Assembly: GCA_029053015.1 (NCBI GenBank)
Contig: JAIDHX010000040.1
Location: 1-64,000, forward strand
From: Lachnospiraceae bacterium
GTDB taxonomy: Bacteria; Bacillota; Clostridia; Lachnospirales; Lachnospiraceae
Length of the DNA: 64,000 nucleotides
Direction: 5' to 3'
Shown: positions 9,209 to 18,092 of the stretch, piece by piece
Layout: each line of letters starts with the position of its first letter
Numbering within the stretch: the stretch's first letter is position 1
The notes under the pieces: model-generated
What the model was told of the DNA's origin: nothing
The model's input: only the letters and a program-made list of their open reading frames with translations
Database searches by the model: none
Position numbers and translations under genes: made by a program

Positions 9209-9877
9209 ATGAAGGATGCAGTAGTAATAAAAAGCTATCATAACGGTATTTCCCTGCTGTTAAATCCGGAAGTTTCTTTTGAAGAGCTGCTGTCTGAACT
9301 GGCTTTCAAGTTCACGGAATCGAAAAACTTTTTTGGGGATGCGAAAATGGCTCTCTCTGTCGAAGGCCGGCCATTAAGCAATGCGGAACAGCTTCAGATA
9401 ATCGAGACCATAAGACAGTGCAGCAATTTAAATATTATCTGTATTGTGGGAAAAGATGAGGAAACCGAACAGCATTTTATCAAGGCGCTGGAAAAGGTGG
9501 ACAGGCATTTTTCCCATGAGGATGCAGGGCAGTTTTATAAAGGGACACTAAAAAACAATCAGGTGCTGGAGACAGAGTCAAGCATCGTCATATTAGGGGA
9601 TGTATATCCCGGCTCTGCCGTTATCTCCGCCCACAATATCATTGTACTGGGCGGGCTTTACGGGGAAGCCTACGCTGGTGGCAACGGCGAGGTGGATCAT
9701 TATGTGGTAGCGCTTGAAATGGCGCCGGAAAGATTAAAAATCGGCGATTTCAAATATAAAAGCTCTAAACCGGCAAAATGGGGCATAAAACCCAAGGTAC
9801 AGCCGCAGATAGCCTACATTAAAAATGACAGGCTGGTTCTGGAATCCCTTACAAAAGAATTGCTGAGTGCTTTTTAG
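9209..9877 (+). CDS. minC: Septum site-determining protein MinC
   Basis: A 222-residue division inhibitor that blocks FtsZ assembly away from midcell. Residues 1-100 form the variable N-terminal domain; residues 105-205 are the MinC C-terminal beta-helix with the repeated glycines of VILGDVYPGSAVISAHNIIV and VLGGLYGEAYAGG, which binds MinD. An AAAGGAGAG site lies upstream; an earlier ATG at 9204 runs into a stop at once, so 9209 is the start. It is followed by minD and minE. Confidence 0.94.
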   Translation: MKDAVVIKSYHNGISLLLNPEVSFEELLSELAFKFTESKNFFGDAKMALSVEGRPLSNAEQLQIIETIRQCSNLNIICIVGKDEETEQHFIKALEKVDRHFSHEDAGQFYKGTLKNNQVLETESSIVILGDVYPGSAVISAHNIIVLGGLYGEAYAGGNGEVDHYVVALEMAPERLKIGDFKYKSSKPAKWGIKPKVQPQIAYIKNDRLVLESLTKELLSAF

Positions 9878-9957
9878 CCGGATTTCTAAAGGAAAACGGC
9901 TTGAGTACTGGTGGACGAAGAAATTATTTTACGCCGGATACGGCAAAAGGAGGCAGT

Positions 9958-10749
9958 ATGAGTGAAGTAATCGTCGTCACATCAGGAAAAGGCGGTGTGG
10001 GTAAGACCACCACATCTGCAAACGTAGGTACAGGTCTGGCACGTATGGGAAAGAAGGTTTGTCTGATTGACACAGACATCGGGCTGCGCAATCTCGATGT
10101 TGTTATGGGTCTGGAAAACCGGATAGTGTACAATCTTGTTGACGTCGTTGAGGGCAACTGCAGGGTAAAACAGGCATTGATCAAGGATAAGCGCAATCCT
10201 ACCCTGTATCTGATGCCGTCGGCGCAGACGAGGGATAAATCGGCTGTTACACCGGAACAGATGGTGAAAATGATAGGGCATTTGAAGGAACAGTTTGACT
10301 ACATAATCCTTGACTGTCCTGCAGGGATTGAGCAAGGCTTCAAAAATGCCATTGCAGGAGCAGACAGGGCGCTTGTAGTAACGACGCCTGAGGTTTCCGC
10401 CATCAGGGATGCTGACAGAATTATAGGGCTTTTAGAGGCAAGTGAATTCAAAAAAATTGATTTAGTTATCAACCGTCTCAGGTATGACCTTGTAAAAAGA
10501 GGAGATATGATGTCTTCCTCCGATGTTGTGGATATTCTGGCAATTCCGCTTATCGGTATTGTGCCGGATGATGAAAACATCGTAATATCCACAAATCAGG
10601 GGGAACCGCTGGTGGGGAACGGTACACCGGCAGGCATCGCCTTCCAGAATATCTGCCAGAGAGTTTTAGGCAAAGAAGTGCCTTTTATGGATTTCCAAAA
10701 AGGAATTTCATTTTGGACAAGGGTAACCGGAATTTTTCACAAAGTATAA
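9958..10749 (+). CDS. minD: Septum site-determining ATPase MinD
   Basis: A 263-residue ParA/MinD ATPase that carries MinC to the membrane. The deviant Walker A box SGKGGVGKTT is at residues 8-17, the switch region DTDIGLRNLD at about 38-47 and DCPAGIEQG near 118. The C-terminal tail SFWTRVTGIFHKV can form the amphipathic membrane helix. The frame is open to 9901 but the ATG at 9958 has a strong AAAGGAGG site and gives the family's N-terminus. The start of minE lies 14 bases after the stop. Confidence 0.97.
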   Translation: MSEVIVVTSGKGGVGKTTTSANVGTGLARMGKKVCLIDTDIGLRNLDVVMGLENRIVYNLVDVVEGNCRVKQALIKDKRNPTLYLMPSAQTRDKSAVTPEQMVKMIGHLKEQFDYIILDCPAGIEQGFKNAIAGADRALVVTTPEVSAIRDADRIIGLLEASEFKKIDLVINRLRYDLVKRGDMMSSSDVVDILAIPLIGIVPDDENIVISTNQGEPLVGNGTPAGIAFQNICQRVLGKEVPFMDFQKGISFWTRVTGIFHKV

Positions 10750-10763
10750 GGAGGCGGTTGGTA

Positions 10764-11027
10764 ATGAAGCATTTTTTCAGAAGAAAAACTTCAAAAGAAA
10801 TAGCAAAGGACCGTTTAAAGATACTGCTCATATCGGACAGAGTGAATTGTTCACCCGAGATGATGGAAATGATAAAAGCAGATATCGCCAAGGTCATTTC
10901 AAAGTACATGAAGATAGATGCCAAGAGTATGGAAGTACAAATCAGCAAGACGGGAATCAAAGGCGGCAGGAACATGAAGACACCGACCCTGTATGCCAAT
11001 ATTCCCATCATTGACCTGAATCAGTGA
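10764..11027 (+). CDS. minE: Cell division topological specificity factor MinE
   Basis: An 87-residue MinE. The N-terminal part KEIAKDRLKILLISDRV is the MinD-binding, MinD-ATPase-activating segment, and the rest is the dimeric specificity domain with VISKYMKID. MinE gives the Min system its oscillation. The presence of MinE rather than DivIVA-only control is notable for a Gram-positive organism, but is normal in Clostridia. The ATG at 10764 follows AAGGAGGCGG. Confidence 0.94.
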   Translation: MKHFFRRKTSKEIAKDRLKILLISDRVNCSPEMMEMIKADIAKVISKYMKIDAKSMEVQISKTGIKGGRNMKTPTLYANIPIIDLNQ

Positions 11028-11042
11028 TAAGAAAGGCTGCGT

Positions 11043-12170
11043 ATGTTCAAGCGTTACCGGATACGGGATTACGATTTTAAGCTTATAATCATGGTGCTGG
11101 CTGCATCAGTCATAGGAATACTCGCTATTGGGAGTGCCAAGGAGTCCCTGCAGAGCAGGCAGCTTGCAGGTATGCTTCTGGGATTTGTTATGATGATTGC
11201 GATTTCCTTTATCGATTACAGCATGCTCTTAAAGCTGCACTGGCTGATGTATGCCGGCAATTTGGTGCTTTTGTTTGCCGTTCTCTTTTCCACGGCGGGA
11301 GATTCCGCCAACGGCTCTCAAAGATGGCTCGAATTCGGAGGTTTTCGGTTTCAGCCATCAGAAACTGCGAAAATTATATTGATTTTATTCTTTGCACAGT
11401 TTATTATGAAACATAAGGAGCATTTTAATACGTTCAGGTACATCATGTTGTGTGTGATTCTTGTGGGGATACCATGGGTATTGATTTACAAGCAGCCCGA
11501 CATGTCCACCAGTATTGTGGTGCTTCTGGTGTTCTGCACCATTATGTTTGTAGGCGGATTAAGCTATAAGGTTATCTTCGGAGTTCTGGCAATCATTGTA
11601 CCGGCATTGCTTATTTTCTTCAGCCTTGCACTGCAGCCGGATTCCATTCTGGTGGAAAAGGAGATTATTAAGCCGTACCATCAGAACCGTATTCTGGCTT
11701 TTATCAATCCGGAACAGTATGCCACCAAAGAAGCCTATCAGCAGCTCAATTCCATCACGGCAATCGGCTCCGGCCAGCTTGACGGAAAGGGTTACAAGAC
11801 CAATGAAATCAGTTCGGTCATTAACGGCAACTATATATCGGAGCCGCAGACAGATTTCATTTTTGCTGTAATCGGGGAAGAATTCGGATTTAAAGGAAGT
11901 CTTGTGGTGGTGGTTTTGCTTATGCTGATTGCGCTGGAGTGTTTTCTGGTAGCGGGCAGGGCAAAGGATTTGGCCGGAACCATCATTGCCGGCGGGGTGG
12001 GTGGTCTTGTGGCGTTCCAGAGCTTTATCAACATCGGGGTAGCGACCTTTATTTTGCCGACTACGGGTCTGCCGCTTCCATTCATCAGTTATGGACTTAC
12101 CTCTTTGGTGAGTTTATATATAGGTATGGGGTTTGTATTAAATGTAAGGTTACAATGTAAACGACAGTAA
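11043..12170 (+). CDS. rodA: Rod-shape SEDS glycosyltransferase RodA
   Basis: A 375-residue SEDS-family polymerase with about ten membrane segments. It carries the family signature near the C-terminus (LPFISYGLTSL), the GSQRWLEFGGFRFQPSE segment around residue 92-108 with the conserved W, and KQPDMSTS near 155, which contains the catalytic aspartate region. SEDS proteins polymerise glycan strands using lipid II, here with PBP2 encoded upstream. RodA is preferred to FtsW or SpoVE because of the mre/PBP2 context, but paralogues are hard to separate by eye. Confidence 0.9.
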   Translation: MFKRYRIRDYDFKLIIMVLAASVIGILAIGSAKESLQSRQLAGMLLGFVMMIAISFIDYSMLLKLHWLMYAGNLVLLFAVLFSTAGDSANGSQRWLEFGGFRFQPSETAKIILILFFAQFIMKHKEHFNTFRYIMLCVILVGIPWVLIYKQPDMSTSIVVLLVFCTIMFVGGLSYKVIFGVLAIIVPALLIFFSLALQPDSILVEKEIIKPYHQNRILAFINPEQYATKEAYQQLNSITAIGSGQLDGKGYKTNEISSVINGNYISEPQTDFIFAVIGEEFGFKGSLVVVVLLMLIALECFLVAGRAKDLAGTIIAGGVGGLVAFQSFINIGVATFILPTTGLPLPFISYGLTSLVSLYIGMGFVLNVRLQCKRQ

Positions 12171-12200
12171 CGGGGATACTAAATAAGAGAGGGTTGTAGT

Positions 12201-12596
12201 ATGAACATTGCGTTGATTGCACATGATGCAAAGAAGAAATTGATGCAGAATTTCTGTATCGCTTATAGGGGCATACTGAGCAAAAATGAGCTGTATGCAA
12301 CTGGTACGACGGGAAGGTTGATTGAGGAAGTGACCAATCTTTCCGTACACAAATATCTCGCCGGTCATTTGGGCGGGGAGCAGCAGATAGGCGCTCAGAT
12401 TGAGCACAATCAAATAGATTTGGTTATTTTTCTGCGGGATCCGCTGACGCCTAAGGTGCATGAGCCGGACGTTAACAATGTCATGCGTCTGTGCGATATG
12501 CACAACATTCCGCTGGCTACAAATTTAGCCTCCGCAGAGCTGTTAATCAAATCACTGGACAGAGGAGACCTTGAGTGGCGTGAGATGTACAAATAG
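12201..12596 (+). CDS. mgsA: Methylglyoxal synthase
   Basis: A 131-residue MgsA that converts dihydroxyacetone phosphate to methylglyoxal and phosphate, a bypass of lower glycolysis. The family signature [10 protein letters not shown] opens the protein; GTTGRLIEE and the phosphate-site stretch [17 protein letters not shown] [11 protein letters not shown] are present, and [10 protein letters not shown] includes the catalytic aspartate region. GAGAGGG lies upstream. The last 26 bases overlap the start of the next gene. Confidence 0.95.
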   Translation: MNIALIAHDAKKKLMQNFCIAYRGILSKNELYATGTTGRLIEEVTNLSVHKYLAGHLGGEQQIGAQIEHNQIDLVIFLRDPLTPKVHEPDVNNVMRLCDMHNIPLATNLASAELLIKSLDRGDLEWREMYK

Positions 12597-13566
12597 GAAA
12601 AAGAGAATTTTATCTGTCTGTCTTGCCTGTATGGCGCTAATATGTTTTTCCGGTTGTGCAGGGAAAGCTTACAGTTTTCCCTACGATGCGGAATACGGTG
12701 TCAGCAGCTTTCAGATAGTACAGACGGTCAATGCATCCTCGGCTGTGCCTTTTGCAAACGATTTGTGCATTGTGGAAGGGGATGTCAGCAGCGGCGATGC
12801 AGATTTATCTGAGGTGGGTGCAGCGCTGCTTTGTGATGTCAATACAGCGACTGTGTTATATGCCAAAAATGCGCACGAAAGAATGCATCCTGCAAGCCTG
12901 ACAAAGGTGATGACAGCGCTGGTTGCCTTGAAGTACGGCTCCATGGATCAGGTGCTTACCGCCACAAGCGATAATTATATTACAGAGCGGGGCGCAGTAC
13001 TTTTAGGATTGAAGGCGGGCGATACCATGACGCTTTCCCAGGCACTCTATATTTTGCTTGTGTACTCGGCAAACGATGTCGGTATGCTGATTGCAGAGGG
13101 AGTCGGCGGCAGCGTGGAAGGGTTTGTGGATCTCATGAACGAGGAAGCGAAAGCGCTTGGGGCGACCAATACCCACTTTATGAATCCGCATGGTCTGACG
13201 GAGGATAATCACTATACAACGGCGTATGATTTGTATTTGATTTTCAATGAAGCTATCAAATATGAGACTTTCCGTGAGATTATCCACACACACGACTACA
13301 GCACCGTATACTATGACAAGAACGGGAACAGCAAGGAATTTTCAAAAACAACGACAAACTTATATTTCAGGGGAAATTTTGATCCTCCCGAAAATATAAC
13401 CATTGTAGGCGGAAAGACCGGAACCACCAATGCCGCAGGGCACTGTCTGATTCTGCTTTCGCGCGATACAACAGGGGCTCCGTACATATCCGTAATTCTC
13501 AGAGCGCCCTCAAATGACGTTATGTATCCGGAAATGTCGGATTTACTAAATGAAATAGGGAAATAG
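12571..13566 (+). CDS. Lipoprotein D-alanyl-D-alanine carboxypeptidase (PBP5/DacA family)
   Basis: A 331-residue S11-family serine carboxypeptidase that trims the terminal D-Ala of wall stem peptides. A signal sequence ends in a lipobox (FSGC, lipidated Cys near residue 28), so it is a membrane-anchored lipoprotein. Active-site motifs are SLTK in HPASLTK, S-A-N in YSANDVG and K-T-G in GGKTGTTN. The TTG at 12571 is preceded by AGAGGAG; a GTG at 12580 is an alternative. It lacks an obvious C-terminal amphipathic anchor, which fits lipid anchoring. Confidence 0.9.
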   Translation: MSGVRCTNRKKRILSVCLACMALICFSGCAGKAYSFPYDAEYGVSSFQIVQTVNASSAVPFANDLCIVEGDVSSGDADLSEVGAALLCDVNTATVLYAKNAHERMHPASLTKVMTALVALKYGSMDQVLTATSDNYITERGAVLLGLKAGDTMTLSQALYILLVYSANDVGMLIAEGVGGSVEGFVDLMNEEAKALGATNTHFMNPHGLTEDNHYTTAYDLYLIFNEAIKYETFREIIHTHDYSTVYYDKNGNSKEFSKTTTNLYFRGNFDPPENITIVGGKTGTTNAAGHCLILLSRDTTGAPYISVILRAPSNDVMYPEMSDLLNEIGK

Positions 13567-13569
13567 TGG

Positions 13570-13598
13570 TTGTTTTTTGCGCCAGATTATTTTATAAT
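13570..13598 (+). promoter_or_regulatory. Sigma-A type promoter
   Basis: TTGTTT at 13570-13575 and TATAAT at 13593-13598 are separated by 17 bases. The pair lies 53 bases before the ATG of the next gene. Confidence 0.6.
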
Positions 13599-13651
13599 AA
13601 AAGCAGACGTAGCAAACAGGTTATGTCAATTTACTTTAGGAGGGTTTACCG

Positions 13652-14074
13652 ATGGTTCAATTAATAGCAGGCAGGAAGGGTAAAGGCAAGACAAAACACT
13701 TATTGGATAAAGTAAATGAGGAAGTTAAAAATATCAATGGTAATATTGTTTACCTTGACAAGAGTACCAAGCATATGTACGAACTGAATAATAAAGTGAG
13801 ATTAATCGATGTATCCGATTATCTGGTAGAGGACACAGATGAATTCTTAGGCTTTGTCAGCGGCATCATTTCTCAGGATCATGATTTGCAGCAGATGTAT
13901 TTTGACAGCTTTTTAAAGATTGCCCATTTGGAAAATGGTGGAGATATTCTGCCGGCTATCGATAAACTGGAAAAAATCAGCGGTAAATTCGGCGTGGATT
14001 TTATACTCAGCGTTTCCGTAGACGAAAACGAACTTCCTGAAGCAGTAAAATCAAAAATTATTATCTCTTTATAA
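13652..14074 (+). CDS. Small P-loop protein of unknown function
   Basis: A 140-residue soluble protein. Residues 7-15 read GRKGKGKTK, a Walker A-like loop, at the very N-terminus after the first beta strand (MVQLIA). A DFILSVSVDE strand near 120 could be a distal strand, but no clear Walker B aspartate is seen. The protein is about half the size of a normal P-loop NTPase domain. It has its own promoter, an AGGAGGG site, and is followed by a terminator, so it is probably monocistronic. I know similar small proteins in Lachnospiraceae but no function. Confidence 0.7.
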   Translation: MVQLIAGRKGKGKTKHLLDKVNEEVKNINGNIVYLDKSTKHMYELNNKVRLIDVSDYLVEDTDEFLGFVSGIISQDHDLQQMYFDSFLKIAHLENGGDILPAIDKLEKISGKFGVDFILSVSVDENELPEAVKSKIIISL

Positions 14075-14093
14075 TACATAAACGCATCAGATG

Positions 14094-14120
14094 AAGCCTC
14101 GGAATCTCCGGGGCTTTATT
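14094..14120 (+). terminator. Rho-independent terminator
   Basis: Ten-base stem (one T-G wobble) with arms 14094-14103 and 14107-14116 around a 3-base loop, followed by TTATT. It ends the small P-loop gene. Confidence 0.65.
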
Positions 14121-14161
14121 GTGCACGGGCGCATAAGGAAATGAAAAACGGAGGTATGCCA

Positions 14162-15568
14162 GTGGCTGGAAAAGGCTCTTCAAAGGTGACAAAAATCAAA
14201 AAATACAGAAAGCCCCTGAATATCAACATTGGTATGGTGATTTTCGCGGCTATCTTTCTCTATGTGTGTATCTGTATCAGTATGTATTTTAAGGACAACC
14301 ACATCAGACCTTACGAGGTAAGGGAAGGCTCTCTTTCTTCCGAAAACCTCTACACCGGAATCATCATACGGGAAGAGAATATTATCACGGCAGAGGCATC
14401 GGGATATGTCAATTATTATGCAAGAGAAGGCGAACGGGTTGCCGTCGGCAATCTGGTTTATACGGTAGACGAAACCGGCAGGCTTTCCGACTACATTAAC
14501 AGTGAAGAACTGGGAACAAATGTCCTTTCTGATTCGGATTTACTCCAGTTGAAAAGCGAAATCGTCAATTTTGTGCATGGCTTTACACCGGAAAATTATG
14601 CGTCTACGTATAGTTTTAAATATGCAGTCAAGGGAACGGTGTTAAAGTTTGCCAATGTGTCCCTGATGGACAGCATAAACGATTTGAACAATGGGGACCT
14701 GCGCAGTATGGTGACACTTGCCCGCGCACCACAGTCCGGTATTGTGATGTACTGGACGGATGGGTATGAAGCGCTGAAGCCGTCGGAAGTAACTGCCAAT
14801 ATGCTGAAAGCTTCTGATTATGAAAAAAAACAGTTGCTGAGCAATGAACTGATAGCATCGGAAGATGCCGTTTATAAAATTTGCAACAATGAAAACTGGT
14901 CTCTTGTCATTCAGGTGGATGAAGCAAGGGCGGCTGAACTTGAGCAGGCAGAAGTGGTCAAGGTACGCTTTATGAAAAATCAGAATGAGTCATGGGCAAA
15001 CATCACCATTCTGTACAACAGTGACGGCAATATTTACGCGCAGCTTTCTTTTACCAACTCCATGATAAGCTTTGTGAACGACCGTTTTCTGGAAGTGGAG
15101 CTGCTGTTACATGAGGAAACCGGTTTGAAAATTCCAAACAGTTCCATTGTAGAACGGGAATTTTTCCTGATACCGGAGGCTTACATTACCAGAAGTGGTT
15201 CTACGGATTCTTATGGCGTTTTGCGTGAAACCGTGTTGGAGGATGGCACGCCAAGTACTGCGTATATAGAGGTCAGCATATACAGTCTTGTTGATGGAGA
15301 GTATTATGTGGATGCGGGGGCGCTGCAGAGCGGAGACCATTTGTTTATGCCGGATTCCACAGAAACCTATACTGTCAGCAAACGTGATACCCTGACGGGT
15401 GTCTATAACATGAACAAGGGCTACGCCGACTTTAAACAGATAGAAATCCTGTATCATAACGAAGAATATTCCATTGTAAGATCCAATACGGAATACGGGC
15501 TCAACGTATACGATTTGATTGTGCAGGATGCTTCCAGTGTGACGGCAGACCAGTTTATTTACAAGTAA
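14162..15568 (+). CDS. HlyD-like membrane-fusion protein next to sepF
   Basis: A 468-residue single-pass protein. A basic N-terminus (KVTKIKKYRKP) is followed by one membrane segment (about residues 24-46) and a large extracytoplasmic part with a lipoyl/barrel-type motif (SGYVNYYAREGERVAVG) like HlyD or membrane-fusion proteins. The GTG at 14162 is preferred because GGAGGT lies 6 bases upstream; the ATGs at 14141 and 14156 are badly spaced. No ABC or RND partner is nearby. Proteins of this type regularly precede yggS and sepF in Clostridia, so a role in division or the envelope is more likely than drug export; that is inference. Confidence 0.75.
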   Translation: MAGKGSSKVTKIKKYRKPLNINIGMVIFAAIFLYVCICISMYFKDNHIRPYEVREGSLSSENLYTGIIIREENIITAEASGYVNYYAREGERVAVGNLVYTVDETGRLSDYINSEELGTNVLSDSDLLQLKSEIVNFVHGFTPENYASTYSFKYAVKGTVLKFANVSLMDSINDLNNGDLRSMVTLARAPQSGIVMYWTDGYEALKPSEVTANMLKASDYEKKQLLSNELIASEDAVYKICNNENWSLVIQVDEARAAELEQAEVVKVRFMKNQNESWANITILYNSDGNIYAQLSFTNSMISFVNDRFLEVELLLHEETGLKIPNSSIVEREFFLIPEAYITRSGSTDSYGVLRETVLEDGTPSTAYIEVSIYSLVDGEYYVDAGALQSGDHLFMPDSTETYTVSKRDTLTGVYNMNKGYADFKQIEILYHNEEYSIVRSNTEYGLNVYDLIVQDASSVTADQFIYK

Positions 15569-15622
15569 ACATTTTGTATTTGAGCATACACGGGTAAGGC
15601 TTGTGATATGCAGGGGACTATT

Positions 15623-16306
15623 ATGATTACGGAAAATATTGCATTGGTGAAAAAGAATATGGAGACGGCATGCAGGAAAGCGGGCAGAAATCCGGATGAA
15701 GCATCTCTGATTGCCGTCAGCAAAACAAAGCCCATAGAGATGCTGCGAGAGGCTTATGAGGCAGGCTGCAGGGATTTTGGTGAAAACAAAGTGCAGGAGA
15801 TTATGGATAAATATGGACAGCTTCCATCCGATATCCGCTGGCATATGATTGGGCACCTGCAGCGCAATAAGGTAAAATATATTGTGGATAAAGTGTTTCT
15901 GATCCACAGTGTCGATTCTTACAGGCTGGCATGCGAAATCAGCAAGGAAGCGGTTAAGAAGGGAATTGAAGTCAATATTTTAGTTGAAGTGAATGTGGCG
16001 GAGGAAGAGAGTAAATTCGGGGCGCATCGGGAAGAAGTGCTCGAATTAATAGAAAACATTGCAGTTTTGCCGGGGATTTGTGTCAAAGGATTAATGACGA
16101 TAGCACCATATGTAGAAAATGCAGAAGAAAACAGACAACATTTTGTGAATTTGCGCCAATTATCTGTTGACATAATGAGCAAAAACATTGATAATGTCAG
16201 TATGGGAATATTGTCCATGGGGATGACCGGAGATTATGTGGTCGCTTTGGAAGAGGGCGCCACTTATGTAAGGGTCGGCACAGGCATATTCGGAGACAGG
16301 AAATAG
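15623..16306 (+). CDS. YggS family pyridoxal phosphate homeostasis protein
   Basis: A 227-residue single-domain PLP-binding protein of the YggS/YlmE/PROSC family, which buffers PLP and affects amino-acid and vitamin B6 balance. The PLP lysine is in SKTKP (about residue 34). The conserved FGENKVQE, WHMIGHLQRNK and MGMTGDY segments are all present. The ATG at 15623 has AGGGGAC in front and gives the family's N-terminus; the in-frame ATG at 15608 adds five residues. It stands immediately before sepF as in most Firmicutes. Confidence 0.94.
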   Translation: MITENIALVKKNMETACRKAGRNPDEASLIAVSKTKPIEMLREAYEAGCRDFGENKVQEIMDKYGQLPSDIRWHMIGHLQRNKVKYIVDKVFLIHSVDSYRLACEISKEAVKKGIEVNILVEVNVAEEESKFGAHREEVLELIENIAVLPGICVKGLMTIAPYVENAEENRQHFVNLRQLSVDIMSKNIDNVSMGILSMGMTGDYVVALEEGATYVRVGTGIFGDRK

Positions 16307-16383
16307 CATTTGTACCTGCAGTTACAAAGCAATAAGCATTGGCTTAGCTTTAGAGTGCAGGCTGCGGAAAGGCATGGTAGCGC

Positions 16384-16893
16384 ATGGGAGTAATGGATAA
16401 GTTTTTGAATTATATGAAGCTGAATGATGAGGACGATTATGACACGGATGATGATTATCTTGATGATGATGATTATGATGAGCCTAAGAAGTCCTATAAA
16501 GAACAGGATATGGAGGACAAGCCGGCGGCAAGAAAGACTGCGTCCAAGGTAACGCCCATGCCCAAGAGCAATACCAGAAGAATGCAGAATTCGAACGGCA
16601 TGGAAGTATGCGTGATAAAGCCGACTTCGGTTGAAGACGCAAGGGAAATTACGGAGACGCTTCTCGCCAACCGGACCGTTGTTTTAAATCTGGAAGGTTT
16701 AGATGTAGACATTGCACAGAGAATCATTGATTTTACCTCCGGTTCCTGCTTTGCCATCAACGGAAATCTGCAGAAAATATCTCATTACATATTTATCATT
16801 ACACCTGCCAGTGTAGATATTTCCGGTGATTTTCAGGATATTTTAAATGGTGGCGGCGGCTCCTTTGATGTTCCCATCAACAACAATTATTAA
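16384..16893 (+). CDS. sepF: Cell division protein SepF
   Basis: A 169-residue SepF. An N-terminal amphipathic membrane-targeting helix (MDKFLNYMKL) is followed by a strongly acidic linker, about residues 16-35, made mostly of Asp and Tyr, then a basic stretch, and finally the globular domain (about 75-160) with FTSGSCFAINGNLQKI, the signature of SepF. SepF tethers FtsZ filaments to the membrane and shapes the septum. An ATG three codons later (16393) has the better-placed GGGAG and may be the true start. Confidence 0.93.
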   Translation: MGVMDKFLNYMKLNDEDDYDTDDDYLDDDDYDEPKKSYKEQDMEDKPAARKTASKVTPMPKSNTRRMQNSNGMEVCVIKPTSVEDAREITETLLANRTVVLNLEGLDVDIAQRIIDFTSGSCFAINGNLQKISHYIFIITPASVDISGDFQDILNGGGGSFDVPINNNY

Positions 16894-16905
16894 GGATTAC
16901 AGGAA

Positions 16906-16932
16906 GGGCAGATTCCGTATCTGCCCTTTTAT
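16906..16932 (+). terminator. Rho-independent terminator after sepF
   Basis: Perfect 8-base stem (16906-16913 and 16919-16926) with a 5-base loop and a following TTTTATCTTTC. Confidence 0.85.
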
Positions 16933-16967
16933 CTTTCAAAATAGAAACTGATATGCGGAGGATACAC

Positions 16968-18092
16968 ATGGAAACACATATGGAAACCGACAGAATGGAA
17001 ATCATGTACAACAAAAAGCCGTGCTATGATATTGTGTATGAGCTTTCCTTTGATGCCCTGACAAGAGAGCTTTCAGCGCTTGATGTTGGACAAAAAAGGC
17101 TTTGTATCATAACAGATTCCACAGTGGAAAGACTATATGGAAAGGATTTGCAGGCTCAGCTTGCCGGAATCTGTAAAAAGGTGGTTCTGTTTTCTTTTCC
17201 GGCAGGAGAGAGCAGTAAAACGCTGGACACCGTAAAAAAAGCCTATGAATTTTTGATTCAGGAGGGATTTGACCGCAAGGATATGCTGCTTGCGTTAGGC
17301 GGCGGTGTAACAGGCGATTTGACCGGTTTTGTGGCAGCAACTTATCTTCGCGGAGTCGATTATGTGCAGATTCCTACCACGCTTCTGGCGCAGGCTGACA
17401 GCTCCATCGGCGGGAAGACAGGTGTGGATTTTGATTCCTATAAAAATATGGTGGGTGCATTTAAAATGCCCCGTCTGGTATATATGAATGTATCAGTCTT
17501 ACAGACTCTGGAGGAGCGCCAGTTCTATGCAGGTTTTGCGGAGATTATGAAGCATGGACTGATAAAGGATGAAGCGTTTTATCTTTGGCTTTTGGATAAT
17601 ATGTATGAAATAAGTGACAGAAATCCGGAAACACTAAAGGAAATGGTATTTAGAAGCTGTCTCGTAAAAAAACAAGTGGTGGAAAAAGACCCTGAAGAAA
17701 AAGGAGAGCGCGCGCTCTTGAATTTTGGGCATACCATCGGACATGCCATCGAAAAGGCAAAGCATTTTTCCCTGTATCATGGGGAATGTGTGGCGCTTGG
17801 CGCTGTGGCGGCGGCATATATCTCCTATAAGAGAGGAATGCTTGCCATGGAAGAATATTATGAAATAAGAGACATGTTTGTGCCGTTTAACCTTCCTATC
17901 AGTGTGGAAGAAATCAATCCAGACGAAATTGTCCGATTGACGCGCTCAGACAAAAAAATGGAGGCAGGACGGATTAAATTTGTTCTGTTAAAGAAAATCG
18001 GTAAGGCAGTGATTGACAATACTGTGACAGAACAGGAAATTCTGGAAGCCGTCAATGAAATTTACTTTAGCGAAGGGGATGCACATGAATAA
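16968..18092 (+). CDS. aroB: 3-dehydroquinate synthase
   Basis: A 374-residue AroB that makes 3-dehydroquinate from DAHP, step two of the shikimate pathway, using NAD and a divalent metal. NAD-binding ALGGGVTGDLTGFVAATY is near residue 100; metal ligands are in EIMKHGLI (Glu), NFGHTIGHAIE (His) and SLYHGECVALG (His). The ATG at 16968 follows GGAGG by 6 bases. No other shikimate gene is near; it sits between sepF and lspA, where ylmH or divIVA would be expected. Its 3' end is 7 bases upstream of lspA's own start region. Confidence 0.95.
   Translation: METHMETDRMEIMYNKKPCYDIVYELSFDALTRELSALDVGQKRLCIITDSTVERLYGKDLQAQLAGICKKVVLFSFPAGESSKTLDTVKKAYEFLIQEGFDRKDMLLALGGGVTGDLTGFVAATYLRGVDYVQIPTTLLAQADSSIGGKTGVDFDSYKNMVGAFKMPRLVYMNVSVLQTLEERQFYAGFAEIMKHGLIKDEAFYLWLLDNMYEISDRNPETLKEMVFRSCLVKKQVVEKDPEEKGERALLNFGHTIGHAIEKAKHFSLYHGECVALGAVAAAYISYKRGMLAMEEYYEIRDMFVPFNLPISVEEINPDEIVRLTRSDKKMEAGRIKFVLLKKIGKAVIDNTVTEQEILEAVNEIYFSEGDAHE

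Noticed and set aside
15107..15907. A 266-codon open frame on the minus strand
   Set aside because: It lies antisense to the HlyD-like gene and yggS, both of which have family motifs; its translation has no recognisable pattern.
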